From Chloroflexota bacterium (GTDB taxonomy: Bacteria; Chloroflexota; Anaerolineae; UBA7937; B3-Chlor), in NCBI GenBank assembly GCA_030613785.1, contig JAUWLF010000005.1:22116-86115 (forward strand): 64,000 nucleotides of DNA. The letters run 5' to 3'. Below, one piece after another: positions 54,966 to 63,236 of this stretch (position 1 is its first letter; each line of letters starts with the position of its first letter). The position numbers and the translations under genes are program-made. Below the pieces are notes generated by a model. The model saw nothing but the letters and a program-made list of their open reading frames with translations, searched no databases and was not told the origin of the DNA.

Positions 54966-55784
54966 CTAGGCAGCGGAGGCCAAAGCAACCACCATGCTGC
55001 CCGCTCCCACGACCCAGCAATAGATCGCAAACGGATAGAGACGCCCCCGTCGCAGATACCCAAGAAGGAATCTGATACTGAGAAAGCCACTGATGGAGGC
55101 GGCCGCAAAACCAGCCGCGAGAGCCAACGGGAAACCCGAGAAGAGCGCACTCGACACCAAGTCTCGCGACTTGTACAAGCCGGTCCCCAGAATAATGGGA
55201 GCAGCCAACAGGAAGGAATAGCGGGCTGCGGCCTCCCTTTGCAGGCCCCGCCAGAGGCCCGCACTGATGGTGGCGCCAGACCGAGATATGCCCGGTGCGA
55301 TAGCCAGCGCCTGGCCTAGGCCGACAAGTAGCGCAGAGGGCCATGTCATCTCGTGAACCTCCAGGCTGCGCCTGGACCACCTCTCGCTCGCCGCCAATAG
55401 GATTCCCGTACACAGAAGCAGAACGCCGACCCAAAAGGGGGCTCCGAACAGGACCTCGAAGAACTCCTCCAACGTGACCCCTATCACCGCAGCCGGAATG
55501 GTTCCCAGCAAGATGAGCCATGCTATCTTGCGCCGGGGCTCATCGGCGAGGGACCGCTCCTTGATGCTGAGCACTCCACCGACTATCAACTCCACCATGT
55601 CTCTCCAGAAGAAAGCAACGACCGCCAAGAGAGTACCCAGATGCAACATGACGTCGAAAGCCAGCCCTGGGTTCTCCCAGCCCAGGAGCCACGGCACCAA
55701 CACCAAGTGTCCAGAACTACTGATGGGTACGAACTCCGTGACTCCCTGCACGACGCCAAGAATCAAAGCCTGCAGGACGCTAAT
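54966..55784 (-). CDS. uppP: Undecaprenyl-diphosphatase (UppP/BacA) with probable ATT start
   Basis: The protein has 272 residues if begun at ATT 55784; TTG 55766 would give 266. Conserved motifs: GVVQGVTEFVPISSSGHLVL near the N-terminus, the second half-site (APGISRSGATISAGL), and eight helices. It dephosphorylates undecaprenyl diphosphate so the carrier can be reused for wall and glycan synthesis. The residues before GVVQG (SVLQALIL) match the usual UppP start, preceded by AGGAGG nine bases before the ATT, inside the end of tgt. The only in-frame codons there are ATT, CTG and TTG, with a stop just upstream. Confidence 0.88.
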   Translation of the reverse strand: MSVLQALILGVVQGVTEFVPISSSGHLVLVPWLLGWENPGLAFDVMLHLGTLLAVVAFFWRDMVELIVGGVLSIKERSLADEPRRKIAWLILLGTIPAAVIGVTLEEFFEVLFGAPFWVGVLLLCTGILLAASERWSRRSLEVHEMTWPSALLVGLGQALAIAPGISRSGATISAGLWRGLQREAAARYSFLLAAPIILGTGLYKSRDLVSSALFSGFPLALAAGFAAASISGFLSIRFLLGYLRRGRLYPFAIYCWVVGAGSMVVALASAA

Positions 55785-56973
55785 CGGCGGCTACCTCCTC
55801 TGATGTGTGGAGCCTCCTCGCCCATGCCTCCCGGTCCCGCATCCGCACCCCATAGTCCACCACCTTGTAAGAAGAGACAAACCCATCCCTGAGCGCCGGA
55901 AAACGCCGCTTCTCGATGGCTTCCCTGATCTCGGTCATGAGACTCAACATGAAGTGAAGGTTATGTACAGTCGCTAGATGAAGCCCCAGAATCTCTTTGG
56001 CCATCACCAAATGGCGCAGATAGGCTCGGGAGAAACCCTGACAAGCATAGCACCGGCAGCCCTCTTGCACCGGACCAGGATCCTCCTTGTACCGCGCGTT
56101 CCGTATGTTCAGGCGCCCTTCCCTGGTGAAGAATGTCCCATTCCGGGCAACTCGAGTTGGCAGGGCACAATCAAACATGTCTATGCCCCTTGCTACACAT
56201 TCAAAGAGATCCTCAGGAGACCCCACTCCCAGAAGATGCCGAGGCTTGTCGTCTGGCAACAACGGCACTGTTATGTCAAGCATCTCGTGCATCACCTCCT
56301 TGGGCTCACCCACGCTCAGTCCACCGATCGCGTATCCGGAAAACCCGATACTCGTCAGGTATAGAGCGCTTTCCTCCCGAAGGTCACCATACGTTCCTCC
56401 CTGGACGACGCCCAAGAGCATCTGATCCGAGCGAGTCTGTGCCTGCAGACAGCGCTCGGCCCAGCGATGCGTGCGTTGCAACGCCACATGGTTGTGCTCA
56501 TGGTCGCTGGGATAAGGAGTGCACACATCCAGAGCGACTATGATGTCAGCACCCAACTGTTCCTGGACCTCGATGGCTTTCACCGGTGTGAAACGGTGCT
56601 CCGAGCCGTCAACGTGGGAGCGAAAAGTCACCCCGTCGTCGTCTATCCTGCGTAGATGCTCCATGCTGAAGATCTGGAACCCACCACTGTCCGTCAGGAT
56701 GGGGCCTTCCCACGCCATGAATTTGTGAAGACCTCCCAGATCGGCGATGACCTCAGAACCCGGTCGGAGGTACAGGTGATAGGTATTCGCCAGGACCAGA
56801 GAAACCCCCAGTTCATCCAACTCCCGAGGCGACATCGTCTTCACGGTCCCCTGGGTGCCCACAGGAGCGAAGACGGGAGTAGGTACCTCGCCGTGAGGCG
56901 TGCGCAGAACCCCAGTCCGAGCCCAGGTGTGAGAGCATCTATTCTGCACCTGGAAGGAGAAATCCGGCATCAT
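55780..56973 (-). CDS. tgt: Queuine tRNA-ribosyltransferase
   Basis: The protein has 397 residues from the ATG at 56973 (ATG 56970 is equally possible). The long open frame upstream lies beyond the promoter. Bacterial Tgt blocks: GTVKTMSPRELDELGVSLVL, LTDSGGFQIFS with the catalytic Asp region, LGVVQGGTYGDLREES, GYAIGGLSVGE, CVARGIDMFDCALPTRVARNG, and the zinc site in CRCYACQGFSRAYLRHL with HNLHF. It swaps guanine 34 of certain tRNAs for a queuosine precursor. It heads an apparent operon tgt-uppP-pstS-response regulator. Confidence 0.93.
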   Translation of the reverse strand: MMPDFSFQVQNRCSHTWARTGVLRTPHGEVPTPVFAPVGTQGTVKTMSPRELDELGVSLVLANTYHLYLRPGSEVIADLGGLHKFMAWEGPILTDSGGFQIFSMEHLRRIDDDGVTFRSHVDGSEHRFTPVKAIEVQEQLGADIIVALDVCTPYPSDHEHNHVALQRTHRWAERCLQAQTRSDQMLLGVVQGGTYGDLREESALYLTSIGFSGYAIGGLSVGEPKEVMHEMLDITVPLLPDDKPRHLLGVGSPEDLFECVARGIDMFDCALPTRVARNGTFFTREGRLNIRNARYKEDPGPVQEGCRCYACQGFSRAYLRHLVMAKEILGLHLATVHNLHFMLSLMTEIREAIEKRRFPALRDGFVSSYKVVDYGVRMRDREAWARRLHTSEEVAAD

Positions 56974-56988
56974 GCAGTCCCGGCAAGG

Positions 56989-57017
56989 ATTATAGTGCAA
57001 TAGAACACGACTTCCAA
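56989..57017 (-). promoter_or_regulatory. Promoter of the tgt operon
   Basis: On the minus strand TTGGAA (57017-57012), 17 bases, TATAAT (56994-56989). The first usable ATG is only 16 bases below the -10, so the mRNA leader is very short. Confidence 0.75.
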
Positions 57018-57144
57018 ACGAAATGGAATCACCCGACTCGATGACACCGGGTTGTGAGACGCAAGTATCAGGAACATCGAACGGGCAAGTGAACAAGACA
57101 CATCCAGCTCTCGGCGATGTCCTGTCGGCTCTTCCAGCCAGTCG

Positions 57145-58227
57145 TTACAACAGGCTGGGGAGGTAGCTTACTAGAGCGCTGGCTGTCGCTGGATGACACA
57201 GTATGTTGTGGCCCAGCCCGGCTAGCTCGGCAACAGGCCACTTGCAGCCTGCGTGTTGCAGACCCACACTTAAGCCTGTGCGAGCTATCCAGTCACGTTC
57301 CCCAATGAGCACTAGCCCCTTGATCCTCGCCAGGTTTCCCCTGAAGGGCCCCTGTCGAGCCAGACCTTTGAGAACCGAGGCCAGGCCCGCCAACTCCGAG
57401 AGTCTCCGACTTGAGAAATGCCACAGCAGGAGCAAAGGCCGGAGCAGCAGCTCCAGACCCTTCCCGGCAACGTGGCAACCCACGGTCAGATGCCTGCTCT
57501 CTGCCATGGCCCTTACAGGTGAAATCGACACAACAGAAAGCGCGGGTCTCCCGGGTCCTACTCCGACTCGTCGACCGCTACTCGAGAAGTCACCTCCGGC
57601 GAACTCCCAGAGCGCTGCCGCGCCAACGGAATGACCGATCCCGATAATCCGGCCACACTCAAACAAGTCCAAGTAGCGCAAGGTGTACTCCAGTTGTCGA
57701 GAGTAGTGGCGAGGAGTAATGCCACCGTTAGTGACGGCTGAGTCCAGCTCTGCACCATCCCGACCCAGTCCAGCCAACACTACACCAATAGCTTCCTTTC
57801 CCAATTCCTCAACAGAACTTAGCACTCTCGAGACCAATCCCTGCTGGGAGCTCAGGCCCCGGTCGCCGATACCCCAAGAGCCTCTTCCGCCACCCAGACC
57901 GTGCAGGAAGGCTGCAACTACTCGGTTCCGCCCGACCGATCGATCGATCCTATCGTGAGGCTCCCCGGGCAGCACCAACGTCACGGGAGACTTCCTAAGC
58001 CCCGTCTGCTGCTGAAACTCGTCCAACTCCGACGAGCCCAGCAAATCTGTCACATCAAAATCGAGCAGGGTGCGGCCGCCCTCAACCCTCCTCGATTCTG
58101 AGAACTCGCCTACTAGATCCATGAGCGCTTTGTTCTTCAAACGCTTACCAAGCACCTCCTTCAGTTGTCCGATACACCACAAAGCCAAGAGATGTGTCGG
58201 TTGGACAAGAAAAAAGCGAAGACGCAT
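57145..58227 (-). CDS. Alpha/beta hydrolase-like protein
   Basis: The protein has 360 residues from the ATG at 58227, preceded by GAGGA. The second half shows a hydrolase triad: an oxyanion-type HGLGGGRGSWG, the nucleophile elbow IGIGHSVGAAALWEF, LVLIGERDWIAR as the acid strand and LGLGHNILCHP as the histidine. The first 95 residues are unassigned. No signal peptide or helix is evident. Substrate unknown; esterase or lipase-like activity is the default guess. The gene is free-standing between tgt and fmdB on the same strand. Confidence 0.7.
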   Translation of the reverse strand: MRLRFFLVQPTHLLALWCIGQLKEVLGKRLKNKALMDLVGEFSESRRVEGGRTLLDFDVTDLLGSSELDEFQQQTGLRKSPVTLVLPGEPHDRIDRSVGRNRVVAAFLHGLGGGRGSWGIGDRGLSSQQGLVSRVLSSVEELGKEAIGVVLAGLGRDGAELDSAVTNGGITPRHYSRQLEYTLRYLDLFECGRIIGIGHSVGAAALWEFAGGDFSSSGRRVGVGPGRPALSVVSISPVRAMAESRHLTVGCHVAGKGLELLLRPLLLLWHFSSRRLSELAGLASVLKGLARQGPFRGNLARIKGLVLIGERDWIARTGLSVGLQHAGCKWPVAELAGLGHNILCHPATASALVSYLPSLL

Positions 58228-58320
58228 GACAGTCCTCGCACTGGTCGTGGCAGACACACGCCACAACCGGCCAATCGGTTAGTTCGCCTTGACAAAGGTA
58301 CCGATGTGGCCTAGTATGGT

Positions 58321-58560
58321 TTATGTTTTGCAGGTGGCACAACTAGTCGCAGCGCAGGAAGCACAACCGCTGCCGCCTAGCGACTGACTGGCTTCGCCAC
58401 CGTCGCTACCTTTGCTCACGGCAGCGAACATGGAGATAGCTCGCCTCGTATGCAAGCCACTGCATTGAACACAACAAACAGAGTCAGTCGCCTGGCTGAA
58501 ACTGCGTAGAACTTCAAAATCATGTCCGCAATCGTGGCAATGGTACTCGTAGAGCGGCAT
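58321..58560 (-). CDS. FmdB-family zinc ribbon protein
   Basis: The protein has 79 residues. MPLYEYHCHDCGHDFEVLRS with a second pair CCVQC is the FmdB-type zinc ribbon. The tail is glycine/serine-rich and ends GCASCAATSCATCKT, adding six cysteines, as in many members of the family. FmdB is a putative regulatory protein with no settled role. It has its own strong promoter. Confidence 0.85.
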   Translation of the reverse strand: MPLYEYHCHDCGHDFEVLRSFSQATDSVCCVQCSGLHTRRAISMFAAVSKGSDGGEASQSLGGSGCASCAATSCATCKT

Positions 58561-58599
58561 TCAATTCACCTCGCCAAGGCAAAACCCCTTCCACGTACT

Positions 58600-58628
58600 A
58601 TTCTACTCTACCTGCCCGTTGGAGTCAA
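58600..58628 (-). promoter_or_regulatory. Promoter of the fmdB-like gene
   Basis: On the minus strand TTGACT (58628-58623), 17 bases, TAGAAT (58605-58600). Confidence 0.7.
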
Positions 58629-58949
58629 ATCGCCTTCGGCTGCGGTTGAAAACCACCCTCCTTGATTCTCGAAGCGTGTTGGGACCGTCGTGCGACCAAC
58701 AAGCGATAATGGCCTTCGTGGCTGGCCGGATGAACGGCTCAGGCGTGCGGCGAGATATGAAGCCCCGCTGACCACGCCGCACCGAGTCCCTCTGGGAGTT
58801 AGTGGTTTGAGCCAGGAGATTCCATTCCCCGGGGGTTTGCCGGGATTGCGCCGAGCCTCGCGCCGTAATGGATTACCGCACCAGGCTCACAAATAAGTCG
58901 CCTTGTGGTCAAGTGGTCCTCATTCTGAGATAGGAAAAAGGAGGCGATC
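58629..58949 (+). other. Noncoding region before tldD
   Basis: No gene is supported. Near its end are a weak promoter candidate for tldD (TTGTGG at 58903-58908, 17 bases, TGAGAT at 58926-58931) and a strong ribosome binding site (AAGGAGG). Confidence 0.45.
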
Positions 58950-60392
58950 TTGAGAGACCTAGCTAATCGAGCGCTGAATCTGGCCCAGACCAAGGGTGCC
59001 AGCTACGCTGATGTCCGCATCATACACCTGGAAACACAGAGCATTGCCGTCAAGAACGGCATTGTGGAGGGCATCGCTCTGGATACAAGCCAGGGTTGCG
59101 GCGTTCGCGTTATCGCCAACGGCGCGTGGGGTTTCGCGTCCAGTTCTCGACTGGACGCCCAGGCGGTAGACAGAATCACTGCACTCGCCATCCAGATCGC
59201 CACGGCCAGCGCTCTGGTGAGAGGCCCAGCAATCGACCTCGGGCCTGCCGATGTTCACAAGGATACGTATCGTACGCCGGTGAAGATAGACCCCTTTGAG
59301 GTCTCTCTGGAGGAGAAGATCGACCTTCTTCTGGCCTGCGATCAGGCAATGCGCAGGGCCAAAGGCGTAGCCGTTGCAGAAGGGAACATGCTGTTCCTAC
59401 GCGAGAAGCAAGTCTTCGCCAGCACTGAGGGAAGCTTCATCGAACAGGAGATAATCGAGACTGGGGCAGGACTGGTGGCCACCGCCGTCGGCGAGGACGA
59501 GGTGCAAACACGATCATACCCCAATAGCTTCGGTCGCCACCAGGCAACCGCAGGGTACGAGTTCGTCGAGAGATACGACCTATTGGGCAACGCGGAGCGC
59601 CTCGGACAAGAAACCGTGGCACTGCTGTCCGCCCGTCAATGTCCCAGCGGTGTCACTACTCTGATTCTTGGTCCAACGCAGCTAGCCCTGCAGGTGCATG
59701 AGTCGTGCGGGCATCCCACCGAACTGGATCGTGTTCTGGGGACGGAGGCCAGCTACGCAGGCACCAGCTTCCTGACTCCTGAGAAACTGGGCGATTTCCG
59801 GTACGGTTCTGAAATCGTCAACATCACCGCCGACGCCACCTTGCCCGGAGGTCTGGGCACTTTCGGATACGACGACGAAGGCGTCCCTGCGCAGCGCACC
59901 CATCTAGTCAGGGACGGCATCTTCGTTGGCTACCTCACCTCCCGAGAGACGGCCAGCCGCTTTGGCCAGCACAGCAACGGCACTATGCGCGCCGATGGCT
60001 GGGGCAATATCCCATTGATCCGCATGACCAACATCAACCTGGAGCCCGGTGAATGGGAACTCGATGATCTCATCGCCGATACCGACGAAGGCATCTACAT
60101 GGAGATGAACAAGAGTTGGAGCATAGACGATAAGAGGCTCAACTTCCAGTTTGGCACAGAGATAGCCCATGAGATAAAGAACGGAAAGTGGGGAGACCTC
60201 CTAAGAAATGCCACGTATGCTGGAATGACCCCTCAATTCTGGGCCTCCTGTGACGCCATCTGCAATGACCGGCACTGGGATGTGTGGGGCACGCCCAACT
60301 GCGGCAAAGGCCAGCCGGCTCAGGTAGCTCACGTGGGGCATGGGGCCAGTATAGCACGTTTCCGCAACGTCCCAGTAGGCGTCATTGAATAG
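58950..60392 (+). CDS. tldD: TldD-family metalloprotease subunit
   Basis: The protein has 480 residues from TTG 58950; AAGGAGG six bases upstream fixes the start. The zinc motif HESCGH starts at His250 (HExxxH), in VHESCGHPTELDRVLGTEASY, the mark of TldD. Conserved FGYDDEGVPAQRT and NGTMRADGWGNIPLIRMTN follow. In the TldD-TldE heterodimer TldD holds the active site and degrades unfolded or modified peptides. The partner gene follows after 21 bases. Confidence 0.9.
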   Translation: MRDLANRALNLAQTKGASYADVRIIHLETQSIAVKNGIVEGIALDTSQGCGVRVIANGAWGFASSSRLDAQAVDRITALAIQIATASALVRGPAIDLGPADVHKDTYRTPVKIDPFEVSLEEKIDLLLACDQAMRRAKGVAVAEGNMLFLREKQVFASTEGSFIEQEIIETGAGLVATAVGEDEVQTRSYPNSFGRHQATAGYEFVERYDLLGNAERLGQETVALLSARQCPSGVTTLILGPTQLALQVHESCGHPTELDRVLGTEASYAGTSFLTPEKLGDFRYGSEIVNITADATLPGGLGTFGYDDEGVPAQRTHLVRDGIFVGYLTSRETASRFGQHSNGTMRADGWGNIPLIRMTNINLEPGEWELDDLIADTDEGIYMEMNKSWSIDDKRLNFQFGTEIAHEIKNGKWGDLLRNATYAGMTPQFWASCDAICNDRHWDVWGTPNCGKGQPAQVAHVGHGASIARFRNVPVGVIE

Positions 60393-60413
60393 GTCTGAGG
60401 AAAGAGAGAGACC

Positions 60414-61769
60414 ATGTTGGGTGAACTCAAGATACAAGAGCGGATCCAATACACTCTGTCCCTGTCGAAGGCTGACCAAACGGAGGTGGTCTTCATAGGA
60501 GAGGCCGAACAACTCACCCGTTTCGCGAACTCCCACATACATCAGAACGTCGCCAAGGAGGACATAGATCTGCGAGTGCGGGTTGTCGTGGGCAGGAAGA
60601 TAGGCATAGCGTCCACGAACGATCTAGGCGATGTCGCTTTGCAGAGCGCGGTGGAGTCCGCAATGACGGCGGCCCGTTTCCAGCAGGACAATCCTGATTT
60701 CATCTCCCTACCGGAACCACAGACCGTGCAACAGGTAGAGGGCTTCATCGCGGAAACCGCCGCCTGCACCCCAGAGAAGAGGGCACAGGCCGTGAGAAGC
60801 ATCTGCCTTCCTTCTCGAGAGCAGGGTCTCAATGCCTCCGGGGCCTTCGCCACCAGAAGCTTCGAGTATGCGGTGGGCAATTCTCTGGGCCTCTTGGTCT
60901 ACTACCCAACCACTCTGGCTGACTTAAGAACAGTCATCATGAGCGACTCAGGTTCGGGGTATGCCGCTGCCTCGTCCCTCGACGTGGATGAGATAGATGC
61001 CGAGTCTCTGGGGCGAGAGGCTATGGACAAGGCATTGCGCAGCTCTAACCCGGCGGACACGCCGCCTGGGGAATACACAGTCATCCTGGAGGAGTATGCG
61101 GTGAGCTTGTTGATCGCATACCTCGCCTACATGGGGTTCGGAGCTCAGGCGCTCCAAGAGGGCCGCAGCTTCATGGTCGGCAAGCTTGGAGAGAGGGTGA
61201 CAGGAGAGAAGACAAACATCTGGGATGACGGTCTTGACCCGCGAAACCTCCCCATGCCTTTCGATTTCGAAGGTGTCCCCAAGCAACGCGTAGATTTCAT
61301 CACTAAGGGTGTGGCCAGCGGAGTGGTCTACGACACCTACACAGCCGGCCGCGAAGAAGGGAAGGAATCCACGGGACACGCCCTACCAGCACCCAGCAGC
61401 ATCGGGCCTTTCCCCTGGAACATCGCCATGGAGTCCGGCAACGCCACCAAGGAAGAGATGCTGGCCTCCACCAAGAGAGGCCTGTGGGTCAGTCGCCTCC
61501 ACTACGTCAGACCTGTCCACCCTCAGAAGACGATCATCACCGGCATGACTCGTGACGGTACATTTCTAATCGAGGACGGTGAGATCGTAGGGCCGGTCAA
61601 GAACATGCGCTTCACCCAAAGCATCCTGGAAGCTCTCTCCGACGTGGAGATGCTAGGTCAAGACACCAAACTGGGTCGAGAAGGGTTCATGGAGAACTTC
61701 ATAGGCGGTGTCCGTGTTCCAGCGGTGAAGATTGGTCGATTCACCTTCACCAGTGCGACAGAGTTCTAG
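60414..61769 (+). CDS. pmbA: TldE/PmbA-family protein
   Basis: The protein has 451 residues, with GAGGAAAGAGAG before ATG 60414. It lacks the HExxxH motif, as expected for the non-catalytic partner. PmbA features: IDLRVRVVVGRKIGIASTND, TRSFEYAVGNSLGL, FEGVPKQRVDFITKGVASG and a C-terminal VRVPAVKIGRFTFTS. It forms the heterodimeric protease with TldD from the preceding gene. Confidence 0.9.
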   Translation: MLGELKIQERIQYTLSLSKADQTEVVFIGEAEQLTRFANSHIHQNVAKEDIDLRVRVVVGRKIGIASTNDLGDVALQSAVESAMTAARFQQDNPDFISLPEPQTVQQVEGFIAETAACTPEKRAQAVRSICLPSREQGLNASGAFATRSFEYAVGNSLGLLVYYPTTLADLRTVIMSDSGSGYAAASSLDVDEIDAESLGREAMDKALRSSNPADTPPGEYTVILEEYAVSLLIAYLAYMGFGAQALQEGRSFMVGKLGERVTGEKTNIWDDGLDPRNLPMPFDFEGVPKQRVDFITKGVASGVVYDTYTAGREEGKESTGHALPAPSSIGPFPWNIAMESGNATKEEMLASTKRGLWVSRLHYVRPVHPQKTIITGMTRDGTFLIEDGEIVGPVKNMRFTQSILEALSDVEMLGQDTKLGREGFMENFIGGVRVPAVKIGRFTFTSATEF

Positions 61770-61853
61770 CCCTCACTCTTCCTGTCTCGTTAGCCAGGAG
61801 GAAGGCCTTGCAGACGAGAAGCAGAGTCAGTCGTCCTCTGCATGGTGTGCTTC

Positions 61854-62675
61854 TCATCTCCCGATCATCGTCCCCGGCTGGCAAGTGCGACAGAAGTTGG
61901 TCAGCCTGTTCCTGGCCCTTATCTCGGAGATACTGGTGCCACAGAGAGGGCATGGTCTTCCCCCCTTGCCATGCACCTCCAGGAAATCTCTCAGCTTGAT
62001 GTCTATGTCGTCACCCATCCGCTCCCGCAGAGTGATGATCGCTTCGGAAAGGACGGACCGGATGGCCTGGTGCAGCCGCTTCACTTCCTCTGCCGAGAGG
62101 CTGGATCGCTTGCGAAAGGGATACAGGCCTGCCCGGAAGAGAATCTCGTCGGCGTAGGCGTTTCCTATGCCTGCCAGCACAGCCTGATTCGTCAAGATGC
62201 CCTTGATCTCGCCCCGTCGTCTTCGCAGCCTCTCTTGGAAATGCTCGAGGGTAAGCTGGGGATCGAGGGCCTCAGGTCCCTGCTCGGCGAACCCGGGTAT
62301 GAGATCTAGCTCTCTTGTGAGGTAGACTTTGCCCATCGCCTTCACATCTGAGTATCGCAGATCCACGCTGCCCGAGAGGTGCAAGATGAGGAAGGTCTTC
62401 GCTCGCCGACGTTCACTCTGTTGACAATACTGCAATCGACCGGCCAACATGGGGTTGACGATCAGCTTTTCTCCACTCTTCAGATCAAGCAGCAGGAACT
62501 TCCCCCTCCGGCCCACATCGCCGAACTGGTTCTCCACCAGTGCGGAGACGAAATCCTCTGCGATGAGGTTGCGCACGACCAGAGGCCGAAGCAGTTCGAC
62601 CTCCTCGATCTGCTGTCCCGGCAGCACGCCCTGAAGATACTCCTTGATGACCTCTAGATCGGGTAGCTCAGGCAC
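61854..62675 (-). CDS. mutM: Fpg/Nei-family DNA glycosylase
   Basis: The protein has 273 residues. PELPDLEVIKEYL at the N-terminus keeps the catalytic Pro2-Glu3; RRGKFLLLDL carries the conserved lysine; GIGNAYADEILFRAGLYP is the H2TH motif; the C-terminal zinc finger is CPLCG and CRTCQPG. The usual HLGM loop is NPMLAGR here and the motif LPEVE is LPDLE, so this is a divergent member and may prefer lesions other than 8-oxoguanine. It excises oxidised bases and nicks the backbone. The start overlaps the thioesterase gene by eight bases. Confidence 0.85.
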   Translation of the reverse strand: MPELPDLEVIKEYLQGVLPGQQIEEVELLRPLVVRNLIAEDFVSALVENQFGDVGRRGKFLLLDLKSGEKLIVNPMLAGRLQYCQQSERRRAKTFLILHLSGSVDLRYSDVKAMGKVYLTRELDLIPGFAEQGPEALDPQLTLEHFQERLRRRRGEIKGILTNQAVLAGIGNAYADEILFRAGLYPFRKRSSLSAEEVKRLHQAIRSVLSEAIITLRERMGDDIDIKLRDFLEVHGKGGRPCPLCGTSISEIRARNRLTNFCRTCQPGTMIGR

Positions 62676-63093
62676 TCGCTTCCTCGCCGCGCTTGAAGAC
62701 GTCTATCATTTGCTGCGGGAATCTTTGCACCCGTCCCTCTTGATCCGTACACAGATGCCTAGTGTGCCCCGTGGCCAGGAGTAGTCCCGTGTCCTTGTTC
62801 ACCACCTCGTAGTACAGAGTAATGCTCCGACTGCGAAACTGCTGCAGAGAAGTCCTGACCACCACCACATCGTCGTATCGGGCGGCAGCCAGGAACCTGG
62901 CATCTACTTCTATCACCGGCAGGTAGAAGCCTTTCCCTTCGAACTCCCTATACTCGCTGCCTTTCTCCCTGAGATACTCGCCTCGCCCAACCTCGAACCA
63001 GATAATGTAGTTCGTGTGATACACTACGCCCATGGCGTCGGTCTCGGCATAGCGGACCCGTAGGCTGGTTTCAACTACATCTTGATCGGTCAT
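62668..63093 (-). CDS. YbgC/FcbC-type acyl-CoA thioesterase
   Basis: The protein has 141 residues. It is a hotdog fold with the 4HBT signature VRYAETDAMGVVYHTNYIIWFEVGR containing the catalytic Asp. Further strands are VIEVDARFLAAARYDD and ITLYYEVVNKDTG. It hydrolyses short acyl-CoA thioesters. ATG 63093 has AGGAGGAAT upstream and overlaps the stop of the 48-codon ORF before it. Confidence 0.88.
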   Translation of the reverse strand: MTDQDVVETSLRVRYAETDAMGVVYHTNYIIWFEVGRGEYLREKGSEYREFEGKGFYLPVIEVDARFLAAARYDDVVVVRTSLQQFRSRSITLYYEVVNKDTGLLLATGHTRHLCTDQEGRVQRFPQQMIDVFKRGEEASA

Positions 63094-63236
63094 AGATTCC
63101 TCCTGATCAAGTAGAAATCCGCAAGGCCTCTGGCCGCTGCCTTGGCAACAAGGTCACGATCCCGGTTGGCCAGAAGTACCCACGACCTGGTACTTTGCAA
63201 CTCCCATCCGCCCCCGCTCGACGACCGTTCACTCAT
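63090..63236 (-). CDS. Small 48-residue protein between miaA and the thioesterase
   Basis: ATG at 63236 lies inside the last codons of miaA, and the TGA at 63092-63090 overlaps the thioesterase ATG (ATGA). The frame exactly bridges the two genes. The C-terminal half reads like a folded segment (WVLLANRDRDLVAKAAARGL, then ADFYLIRRNL). No separate ribosome binding site is seen, so translation would be coupled to miaA. No family recognised. The paired junctions are the main evidence. Confidence 0.5.
   Translation of the reverse strand: MSERSSSGGGWELQSTRSWVLLANRDRDLVAKAAARGLADFYLIRRNL

Noticed and set aside
58289..58317. TTGACA-17-TAGTAT on the plus strand
   Set aside because: Good match, but it would transcribe antisense into fmdB with no plus-strand gene before 58950; not called without transcript data.
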